Of a stretch of 64,000 nucleotides of DNA, positions 1 to 10,394 are shown piece by piece. The stretch lies in NCBI GenBank assembly GCA_951217055.1, contig OX578286.1, forward strand, positions 16,765,050 to 16,829,049, written 5' to 3'. The notes beneath the pieces were generated by a model. The model searched no databases, was not told the origin of the DNA, and was given only the letters and a program-made list of their open reading frames with translations. Positions within the stretch are counted from its first letter, which is position 1. Each line of letters opens with the position of its first letter. The position numbers and the translations under genes are program-made. Origin of the DNA: Gerris lacustris (Eukaryota > Arthropoda > Insecta > Hemiptera > Gerridae).

Positions 1-500
1 CCAAACAAGAATAACGTAATACTTATTCTCCACTGAAGCAGCAAGTGTTAAAAAAAAAATCTGGATTTCTTCTCGGAGTATAATTCGTATTTTATACCGC
101 CTATACCTTAATTTTAAACCTATTTGTTGTTTAGACTCTAGCGCAGACCACAGACAGACTTTTTCAAATTCCAGTTTTTTTTGTACTCCAATGATGGAAT
201 TCTTGAGTCACCGACACCATAGTGGTGGTCAGAGGTGGTTTAACTGTCGCTCTTAATATATCTTCTATATATACAAATACCTCTCACTAATCTATTACAG
301 TATCTGTAGAACGGCATGAGGTATGGAGCTGCATTTTTTTTTGAAGATCTGAAATGTTGCATGGACTCTTCTTACCCTCTAGGTGCTTGCTAAGGAATAA
401 TTTTAGTAACACGAACCGCCATATTTTCTATTTTTTTATGGGGGGGGGGCCTTTTACACTCGAAGACGCAAGACAGGTTGAGAACCAAACTCATCACATT
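1..500. other. Intergenic, repeat relics, no gene seen
   Basis: No coding signal is seen. The text at about 130-200 (CAGACAGAC followed by a T-rich run and ACTCC) resembles the repeat at 57.06 kb. The text at 290-420 (AGAACGGCA..., then GCTTGCTAAG) resembles 830-920 and 1270-1310, so the 50-bp tandem array at 0.9 kb sits inside an older dispersed repeat. A poly-G run lies near 441. Confidence 0.4.
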
Positions 501-735
501 AGTATAAAGTGTGGACGTTAACCATGAGCCATGTCTCCAAATTTCAATTTCATATCAAACCGAGAGTGTCGATCATGGTTTCCAGAAACATGGTGACGCT
601 ACTCTTTCGTCAGCTACCTGTTTGATTAAGCAATGCTGGGTGGACACTGAGAAGGGGGCCCCGGTCCGGGCATTGAACTCAGAGCTATGTGATCAGGCAG
701 ACACCCCTTCATCTACTGACTACGCTCGATGCTGC
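500..735 (-). repeat. tRNA-related SINE-like repeat
   Basis: Read on the minus strand, an A-box-like stretch (AGCGTAGTCAGTAGATGA, near 715-732) is followed about 50 bases later by a B-box-like GAGTTCAATGCCC (near 668-680). That spacing is the internal RNA polymerase III promoter layout of tRNAs and tRNA-derived SINEs. No clean cloverleaf can be folded, so a SINE or tRNA relic is more likely than a working tRNA gene. A chance match is possible. Confidence 0.4.
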
Positions 736-910
736 TAAACCTTGACTGATTGAGAGTCATCCGCTCTCTCCTATGGGCTACCCAGCCCCCTCCATCTGCC
801 ATCTTGATTCAAAATGGTGGCCATTCATATCCATTACAGTAGCTATATCTCTAGAACGGCAATAGCTGGAGAACTGCAATTTTAATAAAGATTTCTCTTA
901 TCCCCTAGCC

Positions 911-1228
911 TTGCTAACAATCCTTTACGGTCATTATGCTTGGTTCATTATCATTATGCTTGCTAAGAAATTCTTTACAATCATTATGCTTGGTTCATTA
1001 TCATTATGCTTGCTAAGAAATCCTTTACAATCATTATGCTTGGTTCATTATCATTATGCTTGCTAAGAAATCCTTTACAATCATTATGCTTGGTTTATTA
1101 TCATTATGCTTGCTAAGAAATCCTTTACAATCATTATGCTTGGTTCATTATCATTATGCTTGCTAAGAAATCCTTTACAACCATTATGCTTGGTTCATTA
1201 TTATTATGCTTGCTAAGAAATCCTAAAT
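911..1228. repeat. 50-bp tandem repeat, about six copies
   Basis: Units begin at 931, 981, 1031, 1081, 1131 and 1181 with an exact 50-base period and only a few substitutions. Each unit holds two TCATTATGCT words, one followed by TGGTTCATTA and the other by TGCTAAGAAA, then TCCTTTACAA. A partial unit precedes at about 911. The flanks on both sides carry the same older repeat (AGAACGGCAATAGCT), so the array grew within that element. Confidence 0.9.
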
Positions 1229-1982
1229 TTACAATCTTTATCTTGATTAAATATAGCGGCCATTTATATCTAACACAGTACCTTTAGGACGGCAATAGCT
1301 AGAATAGCAAATTAAAAATTCTTTGTTTTTTAACAAATAAAATTGACTTCATAGCAATGTAATTATAAATAGTTATATATGTATATGTAAATTTAAAAAA
1401 AAAAGTCGACCTGATAGTGTATATCTCTGTTTGGTATTTTTTTTTGTGGGGGGGAGGGGGGGAGGAGATAGAAATAGACGATGGATCTTATATTGACTGA
1501 AATAACTATACAATTTATCTAAATGTCTCTTTCTTCTTTTTATTATTGTTCTTTTACTTTGAAAAATAAGAATTTATTAGTTCACCTGATGATCAACTAA
1601 AGTGGTCGAAACGGGTCTTTATTTAATAGCTAATCTGTTTTTTTGTTTTCTTGATAATACACTGAGAAACTTTGCTCTTTTAATTATATTCACCATTTCT
1701 ATTTTCTATTCACCGCTTCTAAGCGTTTTTTTCATACCTTCGAATTAAGGATGAGAGAGTAGCCGTGGAGCTAATCTCTGAAGTAACACCTGCTCGGTCA
1801 CCTCTATGAATCAAGGTCCTGATCCTGCCCCCGCCCTTTGCCCTCCACCCCCTGTCCACCTCCAGCCTGTTCCTTTGCATTTTGATCCACATGGCTTTCT
1901 ATCGATCGTCACCAATATTGGCTTGGGTAGTGTTATGATGTTTGAAGTGGCTTCAATCCCTACAGGGTTATTGAAAAAGGGT

Positions 1983-2378
1983 CAAACTAAGTGGTTCTAA
2001 TTGCTAGGTACAAAGCAAGAGGTTTGGCCTCTCCGTTCTACTACTGCTTTTGCACTTTCTAACTCATCTCTATGTTTACGTCATGGTGTATTTTATATTT
2101 AACTTTGTACTTAAAAAAAAAGGGCTTAACTAAGTGGCCTTAATTGCTAGGTTTAAAACAAGAGGTTCGTCCTTTCCGTTCTACTACAGCCATTGCACTT
2201 TCTAATTCATCTCTGTTATTTTATTTTTAACTTTGTACTTTAAAAAAAGAGCTTAACTAAGTGGTCCTAATTGCTAGGTTCAAAACAAGAGGTTTGTCCT
2301 CTTTGTTCTACTACTGCTATTGTACTTTCTAATTCTTCTCAATGTTTATGTTATGGTATATTTTATATTTAACTTTTA
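1983..2378. repeat. About 130-bp tandem triplication of a SINE-tail-like sequence
   Basis: Three diverged units begin near 1984, 2127 and 2253. Each contains AACTAAGTGG, TAATTGCTAGGT, AACAAGAGGTT, then a CCGTTCTACTAC core and an AACTTT tail. The phrase TAATTGCTAGGTTC...AACAAGAGGTTCGTCC also occurs at 28.11-28.15 kb at the end of a tRNA-related repeat, so this looks like a tandemly amplified SINE 3-prime part. The 64-codon open frame at 1806-2000 runs into it and has no recognisable domain. Confidence 0.75.
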
Positions 2379-2699
2379 GTCCAGGAAAATAAGGAATAAT
2401 AGGGGAAATAATTTATAAATTTTTGAAACTTTGTGAAAGCACTTTTAAGGGGTGTAGTAGTAAGAAACAGTAAAGTTCCCCCCTCTTGAGGGGGCGCGTC
2501 CCCCCCCCCCCCTCCCCCTCCTTAAAGTCCAAAATTTACTTATTTTTCACTTTTTACACAAAACGGTTTATTTTTTGAAGAGAAGTGTTCTTACCAAAAT
2601 TATTTCTCACATAATTCTGCACAAAAAAGGTCATATGCATGTTTGATGTGGGACATACCTTTTTCGAGAAATTGTAGTTGGATAGAGATAAAACGTATT

Positions 2700-3105
2700 T
2701 TTGCGAACCAATATATCTAACTAACAACACATCCGATTTTAATGAAATTAGGATGTTAGGTTATTCTTAGCCCATTGTTGATCCCATATAAGTTTAAACC
2801 TTCTGCGCCCATTATTTTATCCTCCACATGCGCACAAACATACATTTATTTAGACCTATATCTTCAAAAGTACTCAACTGATTATTATGAAATTTTGATG
2901 GTTTGTCGAAAGTAGTCCGCAGATATCCCCAAATTAATTTCAACCGTCTGTGCTCTTTACATTTTGATAAATTGATACTTTAATTCATAACAGACAGACA
3001 AAAAATTGATTAACAGACCGACAGAAAAGGAACCAATTTAGAAAATGTAAAGAGCGCAGATGATTGAAATTAATGTGAGGCTATCTGCGGGCTACTTTCG
3101 AATTA
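2700..3105. repeat. Dispersed repeat with internal inverted arms
   Basis: The arm at about 2905-2972 (TCGAAAGTAGTCCGCAGATA, then ATTTCAACCGTCTG) returns inverted at 3040-3105. The wider sequence 2700-2960 reappears inverted at about 41.52-41.78 kb, including GTTGAAATTAAT, GTGTGCATGTGG and CCAACAATGAGCTA. It is therefore an interspersed repeat with at least two members here. A PolII-type coding region is not visible. Confidence 0.65.
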
Positions 3106-3107
3106 AA

Positions 3108-3487
3108 TAGAGAGTTTAAATAAGACGTACTTTTGATTGCCGTCATACTTTAATTTTAATGTCATTTTAAAATGTTGCATGAGTTCATAACTAAAGTTTA
3201 AACAAGACGTATACAAAAGACATAGTGAGGAGGTTATAGGTAGGTTGCGTATAATCAGGTTATATTTATGTTTTTGATTTCTCGTATTTTAGAGATAAAC
3301 ACAAAGGTAAGCTAACAAAAAGGTTAAAAAAAAAATAAAGTAAAAAAGGTGATACGACAACAGTGACAGTTTAAAGAATCACGTCTTATCACAGTACGAC
3401 AATTTTATACGTGCGCATGCGCAGTAGGTTTGACCTTGGAAATACTTATGACATTAATTGCACTTCACGTCTTATTTAAACTTTCTA
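3108..3487. mobile_element. Possible MITE with ~20-bp inverted ends
   Basis: AGTTTAAATAAGACGT near 3111 returns inverted near 3468-3485, about 380 bases apart, and a third internal AGTTTAAACAAGACGT lies near 3195. No clear target-site duplication was found, so assignment as a non-autonomous DNA transposon is tentative. Confidence 0.4.
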
Positions 3488-4168
3488 ATAATGTCATTAA
3501 GACATCGTGTGTTATTTAAATTTACAATTTACATTTTTAACTGTACATTAAGGATTTTCAAACTAAAAATTCAAATATTATATGAACTTTTGGAATATAT
3601 GAACTTTATTACTATGACATCTACATAATATTTTAACGTTTAATTTCTTGATTAGTTAGGTCTATGGAAATTAAACGCCTCGTTTTTGCGATATTTCGAT
3701 CCCTCCTTGGATCATTCTCAAGCTAAAATCATAGTTTATTTCAGTCATTAATATATTGACAAAAAATATAATTATTGATCATTGAAAATTACTATTCGTT
3801 TATTGGTATTAACATTGGAAACTTGCACCCTTACTAACCTGGCTGACTAGCTGATTACTTTTGCATGGTTATTGTTCCACGATAAAAAAATTGATTAATG
3901 TTTATATGCTCAGTTTCCCTGTATTTTAATCTGATCTCCAGATTATTTTATACAGAAAATCCACTAATTAACCAGCACAACTATTTTTATACCTTTTTGT
4001 TATTAGAAAATCTTGTTTTGGGCCATGTTTGTTAATAAAATTACTAATAATAATTCATTACTAAACCTCTATCTAGTTCGAATTTTCCAACATGAAAACA
4101 AAAATTGTTGCAGCGATGGGAGTTGCTCATTTGCTAAGTTTCGCCTGATTTTATTGCATTTTTTTAGT

Positions 4169-4644
4169 TGATATGACTGATAAAACTGAAATAAATATAC
4201 GCTTTATGGTGACAATCCGAGGTAATAAGCTTCTTCTATTGGATGATTACAAATTCACAAATGATCATAGATGTTTCCAAAACGGTGTCGTATGTTGGCA
4301 CTGTATGAATGCTTATTGCGATGCGATTATCTATACCGATTACGACATGAATTACGTAGAACATCCGTCGAACAAGCTACAACACGGCCACAATCCAGTG
4401 AACAAACGTAATATCGCTACGCAGATGCTTACTGGCAGTGTCATTAAAGAAGCATTGGAATCCCCTACGCTTGATATATCAGTTTTGGCTCAACGTTTAT
4501 ACGAAGAAATGGACGATGACTATAGAACATGTATAACTCAGAACGAAATCAAAAAAATTATTGAAAAAGCTAAAGAGCTTAGAAATAAAGCCAAACGGAA
4601 TAAATTAAATTCTTCTGGAGTCACTGCTGATACTAAAATAAATG
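4169..4644 (+). CDS. FLYWCH-type zinc-finger protein, coding exon
   Basis: An open frame from ATG 4173 (to a stop at 4697, 174 codons) encodes one FLYWCH zinc finger. Visible ligands are C44 (in CWHC), C49, H71 and H73 (LQHGH), with the expected LLLDDYKF strand before them. A helical, basic segment follows (about 80-145). FLYWCH fingers bind DNA or protein and occur in mod(mdg4)-type alternative exons and in MULE-derived genes; which kind this is cannot be told. The ATG is preceded directly by a T-rich tract and TAG, a good splice acceptor, and AATGGTAAGC at 4641-4650 is a strong donor. I therefore think the exon is about 4169-4644 and the residues after it are read-through. Partner exons were not identified. 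Confidence 0.7.
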
Positions 4645-4762
4645 GTAAGCTACGTTGTATTAATCTGTTTGGTGGAGGTTGTAAATATAATTTTTAATTC
4701 TGCGAATAAATCTTATGCCAAACATGGTGCTCAGGGTTCCGCGGGTAGACTCTTAATAAACA

Positions 4763-5015
4763 GCTTGGTTTTCTGGTGAAATCCGCGTTACGAAGGGTTG
4801 AAGTCCGACGTTTTGCTTCCACTACTGGAAGCATCTTCAGGGGTGGTGCATCGTGATGTTTACTTGAAGCAACAACATGACACTGAGTCTTACTCCTACT
4901 GGAGGATGTCTTGTTGTTCCTTCAAGTAAACATCACTATGCTCCAAATTCATGAAGATCGGACTTCAACCACTTCGCTACGCAGATTTCACCGGAATAGC
5001 AAGCTATTATACCAA
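4763..5015. mobile_element. Fold-back element, family A, copy 1
   Basis: GCTTGGTTTTCTGGTGAAAT at the left end returns inverted (GATTTCACCGGAATAGCAAGC) at the right end, and the inner words CTTCCACTACTGGAAGCATC and GATGTTTACTTGAAG are mirrored too, so almost the whole element folds on itself. Related copies lie at 11.73-11.89 and 29.15 kb. No coding capacity. Confidence 0.75.
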
Positions 5016-5731
5016 ACACTTGGATTTTGGCATTCCCTATCCCCTAATTTCCGTACTGAATAAAATGCTGAATAAGGAGCACTAGTGGTGAGTTGTTTTG
5101 CAATCAGCATACCACAATAAACATATTTGGAGGGATTAAAGTCTAGATTCGATTGAAACAAGTCTATTTTTTTTTCTTTTTATATCGAGCTACATGTATC
5201 GTAGAGAAATAGTTGTATTTAGTATCTCATGGGTTCTTTAGGTGGTTGCAGCTCTCGGTGACTCCTTATGTTCAGCTGAGTTTCTCAGAGTTGCAGCGCA
5301 CTAAATACCAAAATCAAAAAATCAGGTGTGATAGACTTAGCTGTTACTTAAGCTTTTCGTAATTAAGTTCTAGGTCTTTAATTGGTGATCACGTTAAAAC
5401 ATGTTATGAGGTGGTGATCACGTCAAAACATCTTTGAGGTGGTTTCTAGAGTTTTTAGTGGCTTAATTGATTGACGGAATCTGTGGAAAGGGCGATATAC
5501 TTAAGACAGAACTACAATGTCCTTTTGCCTATTCGAGGCTTCCGAAAGTTTGTGCAACTCTGAATTAGAATTCGCCATCCAAGGTCGAAACAATGAAGCC
5601 CCAAAAATGAAGTTTTGTAACTCTTTTTCAACTTATGTATCCAATATTTTAAGTGGTAGATAACTATTTGATTGGAATATAATATTATCGGATCAATAAG
5701 TAATCGGAATTTGTGATAACTTATTTCGGCT
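5016..5731. other. Intergenic, nothing recognised
   Basis: AT-rich DNA without a convincing open frame, tRNA or terminal repeat. A short direct repeat, GGTGATCACGT(C/T)AAAACAT, occurs at about 5382 and 5412. Confidence 0.4.
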
Positions 5732-5938
5732 AATTCGGATTGTATGTGCCCTCGAAATTTCTTCGAGTTGGACCTCTACCTGGTTTATATACAGGAGGGT
5801 TGTTTTTCTTCAGGAAATGAGCGAAGCGGTGCGGAGCGGGTATTGAAAATTCAAGGGTACACAAAATTAATATTTTTAATTTAATATGCAGGATTTTATC
5901 ACCTAACCTCAAAGTGGAGGCACGTACAATCCGAATTT
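5732..5938. mobile_element. MITE family B, copy 1 (about 200 bp)
   Basis: AATTCGGATTGTATGTGCC at the left end is mirrored by GGCACGTACAATCCGAATT at the right. The core (CTGGTTTATAT...CAGGAGGGTTGTTTTTCTTC...AAATGAG, then a GCGAAGCGG-like GC patch) matches the copies at 44.07 and 50.73 kb. It encodes nothing; the internal minus-strand open frame is incidental. This copy is the most diverged at its ends. Confidence 0.75.
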
Positions 5939-6234
5939 ACCACTTATTTCAACTATGTGGTGTTCCTTGAAGTGATTTATCCAATCAATATTGATTTCAT
6001 TTTGTGAAGGGGTTTATTTTATTTATTTATTGTTTTATGAGGGCGTCAGGCAACTAGGACGTATACTTCCAAGTGAAGGGGGTTTATAATTTAAAAGAAC
6101 CCTAGTGTTTGACAAATTACTATGTCCATGAAAGTTTTCTAAAATAATGAATTGGATAATTTTCTTTCGTCTCCCAAAGGGTTGATTTAGGACCGAAGAA
6201 ATAGATCTAGAAATAGATGGGTCATTGTGCTAAC

Positions 6235-6400
6235 CCCGAATATTATGTCTTGCTTAATAATGGACGGTACCCTTACCGTCCAGTATTAAAACGGTGCTGT
6301 CCAGTAATAAAACGGTATCCCTACCGTCCGTATCATGAGGATGTTAGAAGTGGCGATCCCTATCAGCACTTCTTACATCCTCATAATACGATCGTCAGTG
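6235..6400. repeat. Cluster of short hairpins
   Basis: GGACGGTA-CCCT-TACCGTCC at about 6263 is a perfect small hairpin, a related ACGGTATCCCTACCGTCC follows at 6311, and ATGAGGATGTTAGAAGTG (6335) is mirrored by CACTTCTTACATCCTCAT (about 6366). These could be the remains of a fold-back element. The overlapping 82-codon open frame has no recognised domain. Confidence 0.5.
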
Positions 6401-6559
6401 TGAAACATGTTTTACCTCCATTAGAGATTCGAATCATTACCAGATATATCGGTAAATGCCCTTAGTTCCAGGCGAGACAGCAAGTACCCTAACCACCCGG
6501 TTCCACCGATCTTCTTGGTTTAGCTAACCAGTTAAATCTAATTATTAATGAAATACGAG

Positions 6560-7060
6560 GAGACGTTTTAATATCTATAGCTCGCAGCTCGCTCCACACT
6601 CTCGCTGTTTCGCCGAGGTATTGAATGAAGACGAGACCCTTCCACCGAGAGCCCTTTGACTCGGGTCTGAAATACCGACTGTGAGCGGAGACATGGCAAG
6701 GCGAGGCGAGGCTACCCTCCACACTCTCGTGCTCGCCGACCCTCGTCTATAGTCTCGCCGAGAGTGTGGAGCGGGCTTAAAGACTCCTCCACACTCCCGA
6801 AGTCCGCCGAGGCACGACTATGTAGAGAGGTTACTCCTGGTTCCTTGACTCGCCTTGCCTGACTCTGATTCAGACGCGGCCTTTTGCCCCCGAGTCAAAA
6901 AAGAGGGCTGCTACTTCGATGTCTGCCATGGCACTGAGGTGCTCGCAACATAGGGCGAGAGTGTGGAGGGACCCTATAAATAAAGCTTGGGGTGGGGGTC
7001 TATTTCGTGAGGCAAGCCTCAGGGAGTATAGACCTATCAACCCCTCTCCCCCGCGGTTGG
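6560..7060. repeat. GC-rich island of CTCCACACTCTCG-type words
   Basis: This 0.5-kb stretch is far richer in G+C than its surroundings and repeats words such as CTCCACACTC, CTCGCCGA and GAGAGTGTGGAG on both strands. Related words recur at 10.86-11.17 kb (CTTCATACTCTCGTGTTCGC) and 12.06-12.10 kb (CCCTCCACACTCC). The open frames here are by-products of the GC content; none looks like a protein. It is most likely a dispersed repeat family, or a decayed promoter/CpG-rich patch. Confidence 0.45.
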
Positions 7061-10040
7061 TCAGATCAAATGGTTTGAATGCAGTACATACAATTCTGAG
7101 ATTAGTTAGCATTCTTGATTACTGACATTAAGAAAAATATTACATACTGCAAGTTACCCTATTCAACACTTAGGGCATAGGGTCACGCGAGCGTCAAATT
7201 TCCGTTGATTGTAACGACATTCGGGAGTGTAGTACTATGTAAAGAAAAAAAAAAATGATGTAAAGCAAAACCTGTTTTAAGAGACCGAGGACTGATTCTG
7301 ATACGAAGGCACTGATTCTGCATGCAGATTCCTAGCTAGAGTTTGCAGTTCCCAGGGACAAAGTCGGTATTTTCGCGCCCCCTGCATATCGATGCTGTTA
7401 ACCGAACTAACACCGACTGACACAGACACAATCCTGACGAGCAAAAAAAATTTGGTCACCGAATTCAATGCTACGCCTGGGGACAGCCGTCCTTCCTTTT
7501 ACCCCTCTAGCTGCGTCGCTGATTCTGTAAGCCGGTAGTTTTGATTATGTTGATGGGAATCAGTTTACGGTCTCCTGTAGTCACCTAGGTCTTTTGTGGC
7601 TGATGGGATTTAAGGTGAATTTAGTCTTTTCCAAACCTCCTTTGTCTAGTAGATATAAGCATTAAAAGAGACTTGCGCGTAGTTATCAACATATTTCTTA
7701 AACTGTCATGAGTTGCTAAGTAACCCCTCTTTTGATTCGTGGTCTTGATATGAATCAAGATTATAATGTTGATATCTTTTTGGCTGTTTTGTTTCATTGA
7801 ATAAAAATAGCGTTATTTTTTGGCCTATTGACAGCAATTAATTGCCCAATTCTTTTATTATAATTATTGTTACGTTTCTACTGTGTGGATAAAAGTTCAA
7901 AGTTCTTTTCTTTTGTATCTTTAACGCTGTGAGAGAGTACCATTAATTCAATTATTAGGATATTTATGTGTTTGATGAATAATAGTGTTATGAGCTCATA
8001 AGTTATTTTACCTCTCCAATCCTTTCATTAGGATCGAATAAAATAAAAATATTGATTTAATGCATCAAAACAAATAGTTAATATATTTTTTTCTCTATAG
8101 TTACTAAGCATTTTACAAAAGTTCTTTAATCTTGTTCATTGATAATAATATTGAAAAATATATAATAATATAAAAAAAAAAATTATCCGAATAATTTGGT
8201 CCAAAAATCTGGAGATTTGCGAAGGAGAAAGGAAGCAAATAATTCCTCACATCGTGAAAAAGTGGATACAGATGATAAACTGTCAAGCTCATTTGAAGAT
8301 TGTGTAGTTATCCTTGTTGGTTACTTAACCGTAGAGAACGAAATGTCCCACGAATCGAAGCGACATCATATTGTATACAGTTATACATATCTAAGGCAAA
8401 AGGCACTTGTCAGTAAATCCATCTAAGGAGGAAAAGAAGAAAACGTAAACAGATTTTGAAGAAGCAAAGTTCACCTTAGGGTATAAATATGAGCAGTAGT
8501 GAACCTGGTTATTCAAAAGATGTTTCTTTTTAATAGTCCGGCTGAAGTTCAAAAAGAAAAGAAGGAAGAAGAAAGACCATGTAAGCAAGAATCAGTTGGC
8601 AAAGCCAAGAAGGGAAGAATCATCATTCTGGCAGTGTCGCCGTACATCACTCAACAACATCGGTAAAAGATTAGTTGATATAGTTCTTGTTCAGGTGATA
8701 GATTCGTCTTTCTAGGTGTGTCGCCGTACATCACTCATCAGCGTTCTGTAAAAGAGTAGTTGATATAGCTCTTGTTCAGATGACCGGTGGAGTCACTTGA
8801 TAAGGTACAAATGGACACACTTAATGATAATCAATCATCAATGGTTGAAAGACTTTCTGCTATGAAGTGACATATTTCTCTATTCCTAGCTGATATCGAA
8901 TAACTCTGCTTCTTCAGCTTCCACGACTTAACTCACTATCTTCTTCGGTTTTCAGTTGCTCTTTTTGTTCGATTATGAAAATCATTGAAAAAAACTAAAT
9001 TTTCACCAGGCCTTTTACAAATTCTAATTTGAATGCTTGCATTGCAAAGAAACTGTTAATATGGAAGAAATTGTAAGAGTCACCGAGATTTGTCTACAAG
9101 ACATGTGTAGCGCACCATAATTTTGATTTAAGACTTAGTGTAAAATCGGTTAATACCATGTTATAAATCGAATTACCTAAATAAAGTTCATCTAAGGAAG
9201 ATCTTAGTGAGAAAATTGAACCTATTTCAAATGATTGTTCACCTGTAAATATACCTTGAGGTAATTCGCCCTTTGAAGAACAATCTACGCCGGCAATATT
9301 AATTATTTCCAGCACAACGAATAATTTAAACCAGCGACTTCAAAGCTTGCTGGGAAATTCAACAACCACTTCTGCTTACCAGAAAATTAAAATTAGGCCA
9401 TACTAAAATTAAATCTCAACTGGAAACCTTAAAAATACCTAAAAAAAAATTTGAGTCTTTTTTAGGGTTGATTATTTTTTTATATTAGGTGATTTTTGTT
9501 TACATTTTCTCTTCTAAATTGCTGAACATCTTTATTCCGATGGATATTGCAGATTTCAGATGAAAATATCATATCTTTAAATGAAAATTTAGTAATGCCT
9601 CTTATTATCAGTGATCCGATTTTCCCCCCAATGATAATATCGCAATTAGAATGGAACTTTAAAACACCGTATTACTTTTAATTTAAGCCGCATTTTTTTA
9701 TATAAATGTTTAATGCGCAAATTAAGGGTGTTTTTAAAGTGGGCATTAGCCCTCTTTAGTGAAACCAAAGGCGACACCGCTATGAAGTGATAAATATTGT
9801 TGAATCCATTCAATAGAATCTAAACGTTGTGAAAACAACATTTTTATTGCAATATGTTACGATCAAATTTAGCGATTATAATAAAACTTCATGGTCGTCT
9901 GTTTTAATATAGTATTAAAACAGGTGTGTAAATTTTCAATTTAATGTAAGCGCAAGCAGAAAATTTTTGTGTAGTGAAGTGATACATTTATTATAATAAT
10001 ACATAATATAAAGTTAAATAGATGCAGGTGATATAGAATG
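7061..10040. other. Intergenic, no supported gene
   Basis: Mostly AT-rich. The open frames in this stretch are short. The one at 8196-8426 is polar and unrecognised, with neither a convincing splice frame nor a domain, so I do not call it. A direct duplication at 8634-8782 is listed separately. Confidence 0.4.
8634..8782. repeat. 83-bp direct duplication
   Basis: GTGTCGCCGTACATCACTCA at 8634 recurs at 8717, each followed by TAAAAGA(T/G)TAGTTGATATAG and CTTGTTCAG. Two tandem copies with light divergence. Function unknown. Confidence 0.75.
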
Positions 10041-10047
10041 TAGTAAT

Positions 10048-10394
10048 AAGCTTGGTTTACACGGGTAGAGTAAACAGGAGAGTAGAGAAGCGAGTAGAAA
10101 CCCGAAAAAACGTTCCGCAGAGTAGAGTGGCAAGTAGAGTAGCTAGTAGCAGGTAGAGTAGAGTACTATACCGCATGCAGTAAACTCTACCGTGTAAACG
10201 TTTTCAATAGCAAGTAACAAGTAGAGTTTAGTTTCAGTTTATACATTGTTGTGCAATCATTTCTGTTTTTTTACTATACTTACTACTAGCTTATGTGTAA
10301 ACGCTCCAAAATCAAAATTGGTGGAGTAGGATGTAAAGTACACTCTACTCGCTACCCTACTCTCCTGTTTACTCTACCCGTGTAAACCCGGCTT
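10048..10394. mobile_element. MITE with long terminal repeats and AGTAGAG words
   Basis: The left end GGTTTACACGGGTAGAGTAA is mirrored by TTACTCTACCCGTGTAAACC at the right, and the inversion continues through ACAGGAGAGTAG. AGTAGAG and its variants are repeated many times inside in both orientations, as expected of transposase-binding subterminal repeats. The end style (AAGC..GGTTTACAC) is like PIF/Harbinger-type MITEs. A clean 3-bp target duplication was not seen (ATA versus TTA flank). Confidence 0.8.

Noticed and set aside
511..738. 75-codon open frame
   Set aside because: It overlaps a tRNA-related repeat on the other strand and has no domain or splice context.
931..1224. CRISPR array
   Set aside because: Units are contiguous with no unique spacers, in eukaryotic DNA; it is a plain tandem repeat.
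6217..6465. 82-codon Tyr/Pro/Arg-rich open frame
   Set aside because: It is generated by the short hairpin cluster (ACGGTA..TACCGT), not by a protein-coding pattern.
8196..8426. 76-codon polar open frame
   Set aside because: No recognised family, no homologous exon or splice phase support; the surrounding direct repeats suggest non-coding DNA.
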